Assembly (NCBI GenBank): GCA_029265815.1
Contig: JAJUGU010000001.1
Location: 372,001-436,000 of the forward strand
Reading direction: 5' to 3'
From: Anaerolineaceae bacterium
GTDB lineage: Bacteria; Chloroflexota; Anaerolineae; Anaerolineales; Anaerolineaceae
DNA: 64,000 nucleotides
The position numbers and the translations under genes are program-made. Under the pieces are notes generated by a model, which saw only the letters and a program-made list of their open reading frames with translations, did no database searches and was not told the origin of the DNA. This document shows, one piece after another, positions 27,369 to 36,731 of the stretch (position 1 is the first letter of the stretch; each line of letters starts with the position of its first letter).

Positions 27369-29183
27369 TTGTCACAGCCACAGGCTATTCCTGAGCTCGA
27401 TTTACAGTCGACCATTTCTAAAAACCGTCTCCTGGGCATTTTCCGCATGTTAAAAGGATTTCGCCTTCGTTATTTGGGTGCTGTTACCAGCCTTGGAGTA
27501 TCAGCCACTGCCAAAACATTAACATATATGCTCTTGCGATACTTTGTTGATACCTACTTTATTGCGCAAGATAAGACAATAGGTCTAATTTGGATCGCTC
27601 TCGGTTTTGTGGGTTTGGCTGCAGTGGAAGGCGGTTTTACTTTTCTAAGCGCTGTACTTGCATCACAGACCGCGGAAGGCATCACTCGCCGTTTACGTAA
27701 TTATCTATATGATCATATCCAACATCTGTCTTTTACTTATCACTCCAAAAACAAAACTGGCGATTTGATCGAGCGCAGTACCTCAGATGTAGATGCGTTG
27801 AGACGCTTTTACTCAGACCAGGCGATCAGTATTGGCAGGATTATTTTACTCTTTACCATTAACTTTATTACTTTAATTAATTTAAACGCTCGCCTTGCAC
27901 TTTACTCAATCATCGTAATCCCACTTATTTTAATTGTTTCAATGCTCCTGTTTAAGAAGGTTTCAGCAGCCTATGAATCTTACCAGGAACAAGAGGCTGC
28001 CCTTTCCACCACCCTTCAGGAAAACCTTGCGGGGGTGAGGGTTGTAAAAGCATTCTCCCGTCAGTTTTATGAGATTGAAAAATTTGAAAAGGATAATTGG
28101 GAAAAATTCATGCGTGGCAAGAAACTGACCCTCATGGATTCACTCTTCTGGCCTTTTTCTGACATCCTTTGTAGTGGACAAATGTTGGCTGGATACATTA
28201 TCGGTGCAACAATGGCAATCAATGGTGAAATTAGTGTTGGTACATACCTGGCCTATGCCGGACTGGTAGTATACATCATCTACCCGCTGCGTAATCTGGG
28301 AAGGATTATCGTTCAAACCTCAAATGGTCTGGTTTCTTATGGTCGTGTAATGGATATCATCAAAGAAAATCGTGAACCACTCGATCAGGGTGATTATCTC
28401 CCCTCAGGCAGCTTGCAGGGAAAATTTGAATTTTCAGATGTCAAATTCGAGTACGAGCCTGGCGATCATACTCTTGAGAATATTACCTTTACAGTAAAAC
28501 CTGGACAGGCTATCGCGCTGCTGGGGTCCACCGGATCTGGAAAATCAACCCTTGTGAATCTTTTACCCAGGTTCTATGAATATACTGGCGGCAGTATTTT
28601 ACTGGATGGGATTGAACTAAATCGCTATCCGCGCAAGTATCTTCGTCAACAAATAGGCATTGTCGAACAGGAACCCTTTCTTTTTTCACGCTCAATCCGT
28701 GAAAACATCACCTATGGAGTTGGTCGAGAGGTTAGTGACACAGAGGTAGAATCAGCCGCCCGTGCAGCAGCTATCCATGACGTCATCCTCACCTTTCAGG
28801 ATGGTTATCAAACGCTGGTAGGTGAACGAGGGGTTACCTTATCAGGCGGACAAAAACAAAGAATAACCATTGCCAGAACGCTTCTTAAGAATCCGCGCGT
28901 TTTAATCCTTGATGACTCAACATCATCAGTCGATACCGAAACAGAAGCTGAAATTCGCGAAGCATTGCAAAACCTGATGAAAAACCGCACAACATTTATC
29001 ATTGCACACCGCATCCAGAGCATTACAGATGCCGATCTAATCCTTGTCCTAGATAAAGGAAGAATCATTCAGAGCGGCACGCATCACAGCCTGATAAATC
29101 AGTCAGGAATTTATCAACAGATCTTCAATATCCAGACCAGAATTGAAGATGAACTTGAAAAGGAGTTGGCAATTGGCGGATAA
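27369..29183 (+). CDS. ABC exporter half-transporter, subunit with degenerate catalytic site
   Basis: A 604-residue ABC exporter with six membrane helices (about 35-330) and an ATPase domain. The ATPase has Walker A GSTGSGKST, Q-loop, signature LSGGQKQR and Walker B VLILDDSTSSVD, in which Asp replaces the catalytic Glu. This marks the degenerate-site subunit of a heterodimeric exporter. TTG at 27369 has AGAGGTG in place. It overlaps the next ABC gene, so the two surely form one transporter. The substrate (lipid, peptide or drug) is unknown. Confidence 0.9.
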   Translation: MSQPQAIPELDLQSTISKNRLLGIFRMLKGFRLRYLGAVTSLGVSATAKTLTYMLLRYFVDTYFIAQDKTIGLIWIALGFVGLAAVEGGFTFLSAVLASQTAEGITRRLRNYLYDHIQHLSFTYHSKNKTGDLIERSTSDVDALRRFYSDQAISIGRIILLFTINFITLINLNARLALYSIIVIPLILIVSMLLFKKVSAAYESYQEQEAALSTTLQENLAGVRVVKAFSRQFYEIEKFEKDNWEKFMRGKKLTLMDSLFWPFSDILCSGQMLAGYIIGATMAINGEISVGTYLAYAGLVVYIIYPLRNLGRIIVQTSNGLVSYGRVMDIIKENREPLDQGDYLPSGSLQGKFEFSDVKFEYEPGDHTLENITFTVKPGQAIALLGSTGSGKSTLVNLLPRFYEYTGGSILLDGIELNRYPRKYLRQQIGIVEQEPFLFSRSIRENITYGVGREVSDTEVESAARAAAIHDVILTFQDGYQTLVGERGVTLSGGQKQRITIARTLLKNPRVLILDDSTSSVDTETEAEIREALQNLMKNRTTFIIAHRIQSITDADLILVLDKGRIIQSGTHHSLINQSGIYQQIFNIQTRIEDELEKELAIGG

Positions 29184-30993
29184 CTACTTTGAAGAAGAGG
29201 AATTTCATACTAAATTTGACGGTAAAGTCTTCCACCGCATCCTGTCTCTTACCACTCCTCACCTCAAGTGGTTGATCGGTTTTCTGGTGACCATAGCTGG
29301 TGTTGCAGTATTAGACTCAATCTCTACCTGGCTCTCCAAGCGAATTGTTGACGATGGAATTATTGCCGGTAACACTGAGGTTCTGACAAGAATCATGATC
29401 ATGTATGCCGGTTTGATCCTCTTGCAATCAGCATGCATGTTTCTATTCATATACCTGGCAGGGGTGTTGGGTGAACGCATTCGCTATGACCTGCGCAAGA
29501 AGATGTTCAATCACTTGCAGGCCTTATCGTTAAATTATTACAGCAAGACGCCCGTTGGTTGGATCATGGCAAGGGTGACATCGGATTCTGAAAGGGTAGC
29601 CGACCTGGTAACCTGGGGTCTGGTCGATTCCACGTGGGCGGTCATGAGCATTACCACGTCGATGATCTTCATGTTCATCATCAACTGGAAAATGGCATTG
29701 ATCGTTATTCTCCTGTTGCCCCTCTTATTATATATTGCGATTCAGTTCCGAAAACGCATCATTACTTCTTATCGAGAAGTTCGGAAGACAAACTCAAAGA
29801 TCGTTGGAGCATACAACGAGAACATAACCGGTGTACGGGTGATTAAGGCCCTGGGTAGAGAAAAAGAAAACCTGCAGGAATTCAGTGGGTTAACAGAAAA
29901 GATGTATCATTCCGCCTTCAGAGCTGCCTGGTTAAGCGGGCTTTTCTTACCCACGGTTCAAATCGTCTCTGCATTTGCGGTAGGAATGGTGGTCCTTTAC
30001 GGAGGATATCAAGCCCAGATAGGGATGATGACGATTGGTGGAATTCAGGCTTTTGTATCTTATATCACATTCATGATGTGGCCGGTCCAAGACCTGGCGC
30101 GTGTTTTTGCTGACATGCAACAGGCGATCGCTTCAGCTGAAAGAATGTTTTCCCTGATCGATTCCCAACCTCAGATCATTGATCGTCCAAGAGCCATCGA
30201 CCCGGGCACGATCAAGGGTGATATTATCTTTGATCATGTGACCTTCGCTTATGAGAAGGAGAATAAACCGGTCTTAGATGATTTCTGCCTGCATGTGAAA
30301 CGAGGTGAAACGATCGCTCTGGTTGGACCTACAGGCGGAGGAAAATCAACCATCGTCAATCTTCTTTGCCGTTTTTATGAGCCGGTATCTGGCAAGATTT
30401 ATATTGGCGGACGAGATTATACCAGCCTCTCGCTTCAAGCCATTCAATCTCGAATTGGTGTAGTATTACAAACGCCTCATCTCTTCTCTGGATCGATCAC
30501 AGAGAATTTGCGCTATGGCCGGTTGGATGCAACAAATGATGAAATTATTAAAGCCACTAAAGTGATCGGCGCTTATGATTTCATCATGCATTTTGAAAAA
30601 GGATTTGATACCGAAGTTGGTGAAGGTGGAAACTTACTCAGCGTAGGGCAAAAACAGCTTTTAAGTCTCGCACGTGCTGTTCTAGCCAATCCTGAAATTT
30701 TTGTGATGGATGAAGCAACCAGTTCAGTAGATACATTGACAGAGGCGTTGATTCAAAAGGGCATGCAAACCTTGCTCGAATCCACAACCAGCTTCATTAT
30801 TGCTCACCGCCTTTCTACCATCAAAAAAGCTGACCGGATCTTGGTCATCGAAAACGGTCGGATAGCAGAAATTGGCACACACAACGAACTATTACGGCTG
30901 AGAGGAAAGTACTACCAGTTGTATACTCGCCAGTTTAGAACTCAACTTGAAGCGGCGTATAATCCATTTGAAGAACTATCAAAGGTGTCTTAA
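29173..30993 (+). CDS. ABC exporter half-transporter, catalytic partner
   Basis: A 606-residue ABC exporter: six membrane helices, then Walker A GPTGGGKST, signature LSVGQKQ and Walker B IFVMDEATSSVDT with the catalytic Glu intact. I choose TTG 29173 because AAAGGAG lies 7 bases before it; ATG 29143 would start far inside the previous gene without a ribosome site. The chosen start overlaps the partner gene by 11 bases. The unusual Val in the signature would face the degenerate Walker B of the partner, so both deviations fall in the same composite ATP site. Confidence 0.9.
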   Translation: MADNYFEEEEFHTKFDGKVFHRILSLTTPHLKWLIGFLVTIAGVAVLDSISTWLSKRIVDDGIIAGNTEVLTRIMIMYAGLILLQSACMFLFIYLAGVLGERIRYDLRKKMFNHLQALSLNYYSKTPVGWIMARVTSDSERVADLVTWGLVDSTWAVMSITTSMIFMFIINWKMALIVILLLPLLLYIAIQFRKRIITSYREVRKTNSKIVGAYNENITGVRVIKALGREKENLQEFSGLTEKMYHSAFRAAWLSGLFLPTVQIVSAFAVGMVVLYGGYQAQIGMMTIGGIQAFVSYITFMMWPVQDLARVFADMQQAIASAERMFSLIDSQPQIIDRPRAIDPGTIKGDIIFDHVTFAYEKENKPVLDDFCLHVKRGETIALVGPTGGGKSTIVNLLCRFYEPVSGKIYIGGRDYTSLSLQAIQSRIGVVLQTPHLFSGSITENLRYGRLDATNDEIIKATKVIGAYDFIMHFEKGFDTEVGEGGNLLSVGQKQLLSLARAVLANPEIFVMDEATSSVDTLTEALIQKGMQTLLESTTSFIIAHRLSTIKKADRILVIENGRIAEIGTHNELLRLRGKYYQLYTRQFRTQLEAAYNPFEELSKVS

Positions 30994-31019
30994 CCGACAG
31001 GGTAAATCAAGATCTGACA

Positions 31020-31892
31020 ATGGGCAAAAGAAATCCGTTACTGACTTATCTTACCCAGCAGTTGAAAGAATTTTTTACGACTGTTTACCGGGTACTTCGT
31101 GGAGCGATTTTAACTTTTAACCTGGCAAAAGGAGCAGAGGCAGCCTCGAGCATTGCATATTACACATTATTTTCAATTTTTCCCCTGCTCTTGAGCATTG
31201 TTGCTGTTGGTTCATTTTTTATTGACAGAACCATGGTGGAAAATCTTTTGTTGAAATTTCTGCCAACGGTTATACCGGTTTCACAAGAATTCATCCTGTC
31301 GAACATTCAACAGGTATTCGAGTTGCGCGGTGCTGTTTCTTCACTTGCATTGCTCGGTCTACTTTGGTCTGCAACTGCTGTCTTCACTACAATCATCCGC
31401 AATATTAATGCCGCATGGCCCGCTGCTGCACCACACAGTTTCATACGTATGAGATTGCTTTCGCTTGCAATCATCGCTGCCATGGCTGTTTTGTTGATTC
31501 TCTCTTCATTCTCGCTTACCATCCGCCAGGTTTTGTATAATCTCGGCATCATCATCGATTATTCGTTGATCAGTTCTTTCTTATCGTCTTACTTTTTTAC
31601 TAAGATTTTTCCAATCCTCATTCGAATATTGATTTTCTTTGGCTTATATTACATGGTTCCACAGATCAAAGTGAAAAAATTATCTGCTTTGACCGGTGCA
31701 GTGATAACCACTATCGCCTGGCAAACCATCACCAATCTCTTTAGCGCATATTTAGCCAGTGGAATGGCAAGGTATGAGATTGTATATGGTTCTCTTGGAA
31801 AAATGATCGCTCTTCTAGCCTGGATTTATTTTAGCGGGTGGATCATCCTGTTTGGTGCACACCTGACTTCATCAATAGACCGCCATGCCTAA
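31020..31892 (+). CDS. YihY/BrkB-family membrane protein
   Basis: A 290-residue integral membrane protein with six hydrophobic segments and the family's N-terminal SIAYYTLFSIFPLLL motif and C-terminal YGSLGKMIALLAWIYFSGWIILFGA motif region. Members are often misnamed ribonuclease BN; their function is unknown, with transport proposed. It begins 26 bases after the ABC exporter pair and may be co-transcribed with it. Confidence 0.88.
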   Translation: MGKRNPLLTYLTQQLKEFFTTVYRVLRGAILTFNLAKGAEAASSIAYYTLFSIFPLLLSIVAVGSFFIDRTMVENLLLKFLPTVIPVSQEFILSNIQQVFELRGAVSSLALLGLLWSATAVFTTIIRNINAAWPAAAPHSFIRMRLLSLAIIAAMAVLLILSSFSLTIRQVLYNLGIIIDYSLISSFLSSYFFTKIFPILIRILIFFGLYYMVPQIKVKKLSALTGAVITTIAWQTITNLFSAYLASGMARYEIVYGSLGKMIALLAWIYFSGWIILFGAHLTSSIDRHA

Positions 31893-32957
31893 TTTCACCT
31901 CAATGCTTTTCGGTTTAGTGTTTCACCATCAATCATCGTGAAATCAATTCGATTGATCTTAATAATTTTCATTAAACAACTTGAATAACAGCCTGCATAC
32001 TATTTCTCTTGTAAAACCAATACGAGCTGCCATTTCATCAAGTTTGAGGCTGCATTCAATACTGTCTTGATTATTGGTTTTTTATCCATGCCAGCAGGTG
32101 CGCCAGTCTCATTACAATGGGATGAAATATCAGCAATTCAATGATTTTATTGGTGATAAGAAACATGTGCTTATCAGCCAATTTACCCAAATCCTATAAT
32201 AGAGCCCAATTTTCTCTCAATATTGGTTCCATAATCATTCCGTGTCCTGAGAATTTTCTGTCCATCATCGAGCACCCAATAAGCTGCAGACCAAAGGTAA
32301 CCCATCACAAAACCTAATCAACGGAATACATCCCTTTCATGACAGTGGATTTACCGCCATTGTACTTTTCACTTTTCATCCTGTTCCTGCTGATTTACAT
32401 TCTGTTCATAATAACAGTTGCTGGAAGATCATAAAGCCGCGTATTATTGGCTTTACTTACGGGTGTAGCCTTTATCAAATGACAGATTAAAGGGGTTTCA
32501 AGCACCAGTCGCATCATAACGGTTGAGTCAGACATTTTCATCCATATACAATGTTGCTTTGGATTCCGTAGCTAAATGGCTGTAGTCACAGTTGGAAATC
32601 TGATCAAACAAAATGAATGGCTGCATGTATTAGGGTTGGTATTTGGAGCGTTTGAATTGAATGTAGGTATTCCACTAGCAGTCGTTGCTACCCAACAGCC
32701 CAGATGCTTCTCATCATTTGGCTTATCTCCAATCGTGTGTCTTGCTCGAAACATCATACTCATCTCAGCTGGTAAATGGAATAATTGGATAACAGTTGAT
32801 CTACCAATAAATTCTAAGAAATCAATCCTTTTATTCTCAGTAGAGTTGATCAATCCGTTCTATCATAATCACCGTTTGTCACTTAAAAATCACCCCTGAA
32901 ATTCTTTGTTTACGTACAAAACATCGAACTCAAGGGTGAAAAGTAAATAAAGACTGG
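31893..32957. other. about 1.1 kb without a convincing gene, possible decayed sequence
   Basis: No frame here has codon usage, a ribosome site or a family I recognise. Two overlapping opposite-strand frames of about 93-107 codons near 32572-32899 are probably accidental. On the minus strand between about 31.9 and 32.6 kb short protein-like stretches (for example LYMDENV, then FVMGYLWSAAYWVLDDGQK) are interrupted by many stops and frame changes, as in a decayed gene. An imperfect inverted repeat TCACCCCTGA / TCAAGGGTGA lies at about 32888-32937. A remnant of a mobile element is possible but not shown. Confidence 0.4.
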
Positions 32958-32978
32958 GTGGAACCCTCCCAATTCCAC
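32958..32978 (-). terminator. putative terminator of the pst operon
   Basis: A 6-bp stem GTGGAA / TTCCAC enclosing a C/G-rich loop lies 10 bases after the phoU stop and is followed on the minus strand by CTTTATTTA. The T-run is poor. Confidence 0.4.
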
Positions 32979-32988
32979 TCGGCCCCTG

Positions 32989-33651
32989 TTATTGATCTGA
33001 AGATCGGATCTCTTTCAATTCTCCAGTGACGGTAAAAATTGTTCGTTCGCAGATATTAGTCACCCGGTCTGCGACTCGCTCCAGGTTATGCGCTACCCAG
33101 AGTATCCAATTTGCACGCTGAATCGTTTTTTCATCATTGCCGATCATGCCCATCAAATTTGTATAAACAAGGTTGTAGAGGTTATCGATCTCGTCATCCA
33201 GTGTTGGTAGTACATTGGCTTCATCAATATTTTCATTAACAAACGCAATCACAGCCCGATCCAACATCGAAACACACTTCTTTGCCATAATAGGAATATT
33301 CACTAATGGCGTAAGAAGTTCTTCGTCTCCCATTCGAATATTGATTTTCGCTATGCCTTTGGCATAGTCGCCCATTCGTTCCAGCTCGCCCGCAATTTCA
33401 AGGATAGAAGCCAGCAGCCGAAGATCCCGTGCCATTGGTTGCTGCGTTGCGATGGTGATGAGCACCTGTTCCTCAATATGGTAACGTTTTGAATTAACAT
33501 CTTCATCAATTTCAATAATCTTTTTTGAAGCAGCAATGTCTCGAGTTCTGAAAGCTTCAACAGCGCCCAGGAGCTGCTGCTCTACCAGATTGCCCAATAC
33601 AACCAGCTCATCTTTTAATTGCTGGATTTCAGTTTCAAATGATTTACGCAT
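32989..33651 (-). CDS. phoU: phosphate transport regulator PhoU
   Basis: A 220-residue all-helical protein built of two PhoU three-helix repeats, with the metal-contacting stretches ELERMGDYAKGIAK and NLERVADRVTNICERT. PhoU links the Pst transporter to the PhoR kinase and silences the Pho response when phosphate is plentiful. It is the last gene of the phoB-phoR-pstSCAB-phoU cluster and follows pstB after 21 bases. Confidence 0.95.
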   Translation of the reverse strand: MRKSFETEIQQLKDELVVLGNLVEQQLLGAVEAFRTRDIAASKKIIEIDEDVNSKRYHIEEQVLITIATQQPMARDLRLLASILEIAGELERMGDYAKGIAKINIRMGDEELLTPLVNIPIMAKKCVSMLDRAVIAFVNENIDEANVLPTLDDEIDNLYNLVYTNLMGMIGNDEKTIQRANWILWVAHNLERVADRVTNICERTIFTVTGELKEIRSSDQ

Positions 33652-33672
33652 CCTCTCCTCTTTTCAATCCAT

Positions 33673-34449
33673 TTATCCAAATCTACCGGTTACGTAATCT
33701 TCAGTTCTTTTATCTTTTGGCCGCGTAAATAAAGTGTTGGTTTCCTCGAATTCGATCACAGTTCCAGATCTCGTATTTTCTGCCAGCATCATCATCGAAG
33801 TATAATCCGAAGCCCGTGCTGCTTGTTGCATGTTATGGGTAACAATTACTATAGTATAGTCCTTCTTAAGCGATTGCATTAATTCTTCAATCTTTAATGT
33901 AGCAATCGGGTCTAATGCCGAAGCTGGTTCATCCATAAGAATGACCTCAGGTTGAACTGCAATCGCCCGCGCAATACACAAACGTTGTTGCTGGCCGCCT
34001 GACAGAGACAAAGCCGATTGTTTTAAGATATCTTTTACCTCATCCCATAAAGCTGCCTTAGTTAACGAAGATTCAACCAATTCATCTAAATTCCCACGGT
34101 AACCATGTATTCGCGCTGCCCATGCAACATTTTCATATATGGATTTTGGAAACGGATTAGGCTTTTGAAAGACCATACCAATGCGGTATCGCACTTCTAC
34201 CGGGTCAATATCGCGCCCATAAAGATTTTGTCCTTCAAAGATAATTTCGCCCTCAATGTGTGTATTTGGCACTAATTCATTCATTCGATTGAACGCGCGA
34301 AGCAAGGTTGATTTACCACACCCAGATGGGCCTATGATCGCAGTGATCTTATGACGTGGGATCTGAATATTAACATCAGTTACTGCGCGAAAGTCGCCGT
34401 AATAGATATTTAAATTGTGTGTTTCAAGTACAGGTGATATTAGGTTCAT
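33673..34449 (-). CDS. pstB: phosphate ABC transporter ATP-binding protein
   Basis: A 258-residue ATPase of the high-affinity phosphate importer. Walker [12 protein letters not shown], signature [15 protein letters not shown], Walker [13 protein letters not shown] and the H-loop [10 protein letters not shown] are intact, and YTGDFRA-type N-terminal and phosphate-family features such as [13 protein letters not shown] agree with PstB. Length is typical. Confidence 0.96.
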   Translation of the reverse strand: MNLISPVLETHNLNIYYGDFRAVTDVNIQIPRHKITAIIGPSGCGKSTLLRAFNRMNELVPNTHIEGEIIFEGQNLYGRDIDPVEVRYRIGMVFQKPNPFPKSIYENVAWAARIHGYRGNLDELVESSLTKAALWDEVKDILKQSALSLSGGQQQRLCIARAIAVQPEVILMDEPASALDPIATLKIEELMQSLKKDYTIVIVTHNMQQAARASDYTSMMMLAENTRSGTVIEFEETNTLFTRPKDKRTEDYVTGRFG

Positions 34450-34468
34450 TCATGCTCCATGCAGCGGT

Positions 34469-35725
34469 CTAGTACTTCTTTTCAAACCGGTTACGCAACA
34501 ATATCGCTGCTGCATTTAAACATAATAATAATACCAGTAAAAAGATAATTGTAGCAGCAGCAAGATGGCGCCATTCAGATTGCGGACGTGAAGTCCATTG
34601 ATAAATTTGGATCGGCAGTGTTGTGAATTTTGAAAAAGGTGTTGAGGGATCGAAAGTAATGGCTGTAGATGCACCAACTACCACTAATGGAGCGGTTTCC
34701 CCGATTGCTCTTGAAATCGCCAGGATCGTACCGGTAAGAATTCCTGGAAGGGCATTAGGCAGCACATGTGCCCAGATGGTTTGCCATTTTGTTGCGCCCA
34801 ACCCATAGCTTGCCTTACGCAGCGATTGAGGTACAGCACGGATCGCCTCTTGAGCATTGATGATAATCAATGGTAGAACCAGTAACCCCAGAGTTAGTCC
34901 GGCTGAAATGACGGTTCGTCCATTAGCAGTTGTCGGATCAACAAATCCAAAGAGCGCTCCACTTGTCAATGGTTCTAATGCCCTCACAAATATGGCAAGC
35001 CCCAAGATCCCATAGATTATAGAAGGCACACCAGCGAGATTGTTGATATTGGTTTGTATCAGACGGTTTAACCAATTATCCCTGGCATATTCTTCCAGAT
35101 AAATGGCTGCCCCTACCCCAAGGGGAAATGCAAAAAGTATAGTAAATAAGATCGTCCACAAAGAACCAAGCACCGCAGTCCGGATCCCTGCAGTGCTCGC
35201 CTCACTGGATTGAGATCGTACGACCAGGTCACCATTAATCCATGATTTAAACTGTAGTTGGGCTCCGGGATAATCCTTCTTGATGCTTAGATATTCGTTA
35301 ACGATCTCAGCTTTTCGAAAGAGAGAATCATATAGAGACCAGGTTTCAAGAACTTCATACCTCAATACTCTGGTTTCAATTAAGAAATATAAATCTTTCC
35401 GTGACCGCTCTAATAGAGGTCTTTCTTCCTCCAATTTCTTAAGTGCACCCGAAGATAAATTATCCTTTAATAATTGAATCCATTGTTCAGAGGATTGCTC
35501 CTCAAGTTCTATTCCATTCACTGCCAGTGTTGCAGGATTGATTTTTGAATCAACAATAACATATCCTAGAACGCTATCAACGATATTAATAATCAAAGCA
35601 GATAAGGCTAAAATTCCAATAATCGTTGCAGCTAAAAATGCAATGCGCCAGTATTTTCCTGATCTTTGTCGTAAAGACAGGTTGTTTGAAAAATCGCTCG
35701 TCTCCCTCATTCTTTTCACTATCAT
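34469..35725 (-). CDS. pstA: phosphate ABC transporter permease PstA, with long extracytoplasmic insert
   Basis: A 418-residue permease. The C-terminal 230 residues hold the usual membrane helices and the EAA-type loop (AIRAVPQSLRKASYGLGATK). Between the first and second membrane segments lies an insert of about 130 charged residues (55-185) that would face outward; classical PstA has about 280-300 residues and lacks it. The ATG overlaps the pstC stop by four bases. Confidence 0.93.
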   Translation of the reverse strand: MIVKRMRETSDFSNNLSLRQRSGKYWRIAFLAATIIGILALSALIINIVDSVLGYVIVDSKINPATLAVNGIELEEQSSEQWIQLLKDNLSSGALKKLEEERPLLERSRKDLYFLIETRVLRYEVLETWSLYDSLFRKAEIVNEYLSIKKDYPGAQLQFKSWINGDLVVRSQSSEASTAGIRTAVLGSLWTILFTILFAFPLGVGAAIYLEEYARDNWLNRLIQTNINNLAGVPSIIYGILGLAIFVRALEPLTSGALFGFVDPTTANGRTVISAGLTLGLLVLPLIIINAQEAIRAVPQSLRKASYGLGATKWQTIWAHVLPNALPGILTGTILAISRAIGETAPLVVVGASTAITFDPSTPFSKFTTLPIQIYQWTSRPQSEWRHLAAATIIFLLVLLLCLNAAAILLRNRFEKKY

Positions 35726-36648
35726 TCATAAACCTCACGATATTTTCGAACAATACGTTGACTGATAATGTTCAAAACTAATGTAATCAAAAAGAGAAAC
35801 AAACCTATTGCAAAAATACTGTTGTAATCTATCGAATCGTAACTTAGATCTCCCCCAGAGATTCTCACGATATGCCCGGTCATTGTTTCTGCTCCCTTGA
35901 AGGGATTAAGTGTCAAGTTTGGTCCCGCGCCAGCTGCAACTGCAACGATCATCGTTTCGCCGATTGCCCTAGTAATCCCTAGAATAATCGCAGCGCTGAT
36001 TCCAGATAACGCAGCAGGAAGAACGATCTTGATGGCAACCTCAAGCTTTGTTGCCCCAAGTCCATACGCAGCGTCTCTCAGCGTTCTTGGCACAGCACTT
36101 AAGGAGTCTTCGCAAATGGATGCAACCAATGGCAAAATTAAGATACCCATCACAAGGCCAGCAGATCCAGTATTATAAATTTCCACAATATTCGCGCCGA
36201 AAATCGATCGCAGTAAAGGCGTAACCATTGTTAACGCAAAATAACCGTAAACAATGGTTGGAATGCCGGCCAGCAATTCCAGGGTTGGCTTGATAATTTT
36301 TCGAGCTTTTTGGCTTGCATATTCAGATAGATAGATTGCCGCAGCTAATCCCAGAGGGATCGCGATCGTCATGGCAATAGCAGTGGTGAGCAAAGTGGAT
36401 GTGAACAGCGGGAGTATTCCAAACTTATTAATATGTGGCTGCCAGGAAGTTCCAGTCAAGAAATCCCACAAGTTCACTTCTGGAAGTCTAAAAAAGAGCC
36501 ACGCATCTTTACCAAGAACAAAAACAATACCAATGGTAGTAAAAATTGAAATAAACCCGGCCAGGAATAACAACACATGGATGACTGTTTCTCCTGGTTT
36601 TATTTTCTTTTGTAGGCCCTTATTGCGTATTGGATATCCATAATTCAT
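35722..36648 (-). CDS. pstC: phosphate ABC transporter permease PstC
   Basis: A 308-residue permease with six membrane segments and the EAA loop LSAVPRTLRDAAYGLGATKLE. Together with PstA it forms the membrane channel for phosphate. It follows pstS after 83 bases containing a strong hairpin, and it is coupled by ATGA to pstA. Confidence 0.95.
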   Translation of the reverse strand: MNYGYPIRNKGLQKKIKPGETVIHVLLFLAGFISIFTTIGIVFVLGKDAWLFFRLPEVNLWDFLTGTSWQPHINKFGILPLFTSTLLTTAIAMTIAIPLGLAAAIYLSEYASQKARKIIKPTLELLAGIPTIVYGYFALTMVTPLLRSIFGANIVEIYNTGSAGLVMGILILPLVASICEDSLSAVPRTLRDAAYGLGATKLEVAIKIVLPAALSGISAAIILGITRAIGETMIVAVAAGAGPNLTLNPFKGAETMTGHIVRISGGDLSYDSIDYNSIFAIGLFLFLITLVLNIISQRIVRKYREVYE

Positions 36649-36679
36649 AGCATCACCATTATTTATTTCTTACACCTGT

Positions 36680-36714
36680 AAAGGCCTTTCTGGTTCCTTT
36701 ACAGAAAGGCCTTT
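36680..36714 (-). terminator. intercistronic hairpin between pstS and pstC
   Basis: A 13-bp perfect stem AAAGGCCTTTCTG / CAGAAAGGCCTTT with a 9-base loop. With no T-run behind it, it more likely stabilises the upstream pstS mRNA or partly attenuates, giving more binding protein than permease. Confidence 0.65.
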
Positions 36715-36731
36715 GGTGTCTTTAAGTCCGG

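Noticed and set aside
32572-32899. Overlapping frames of 93-107 codons on both strands
   Set aside because: No ribosome site, no recognisable motif and no neighbour relationship; kept only as part of a possible decayed region.
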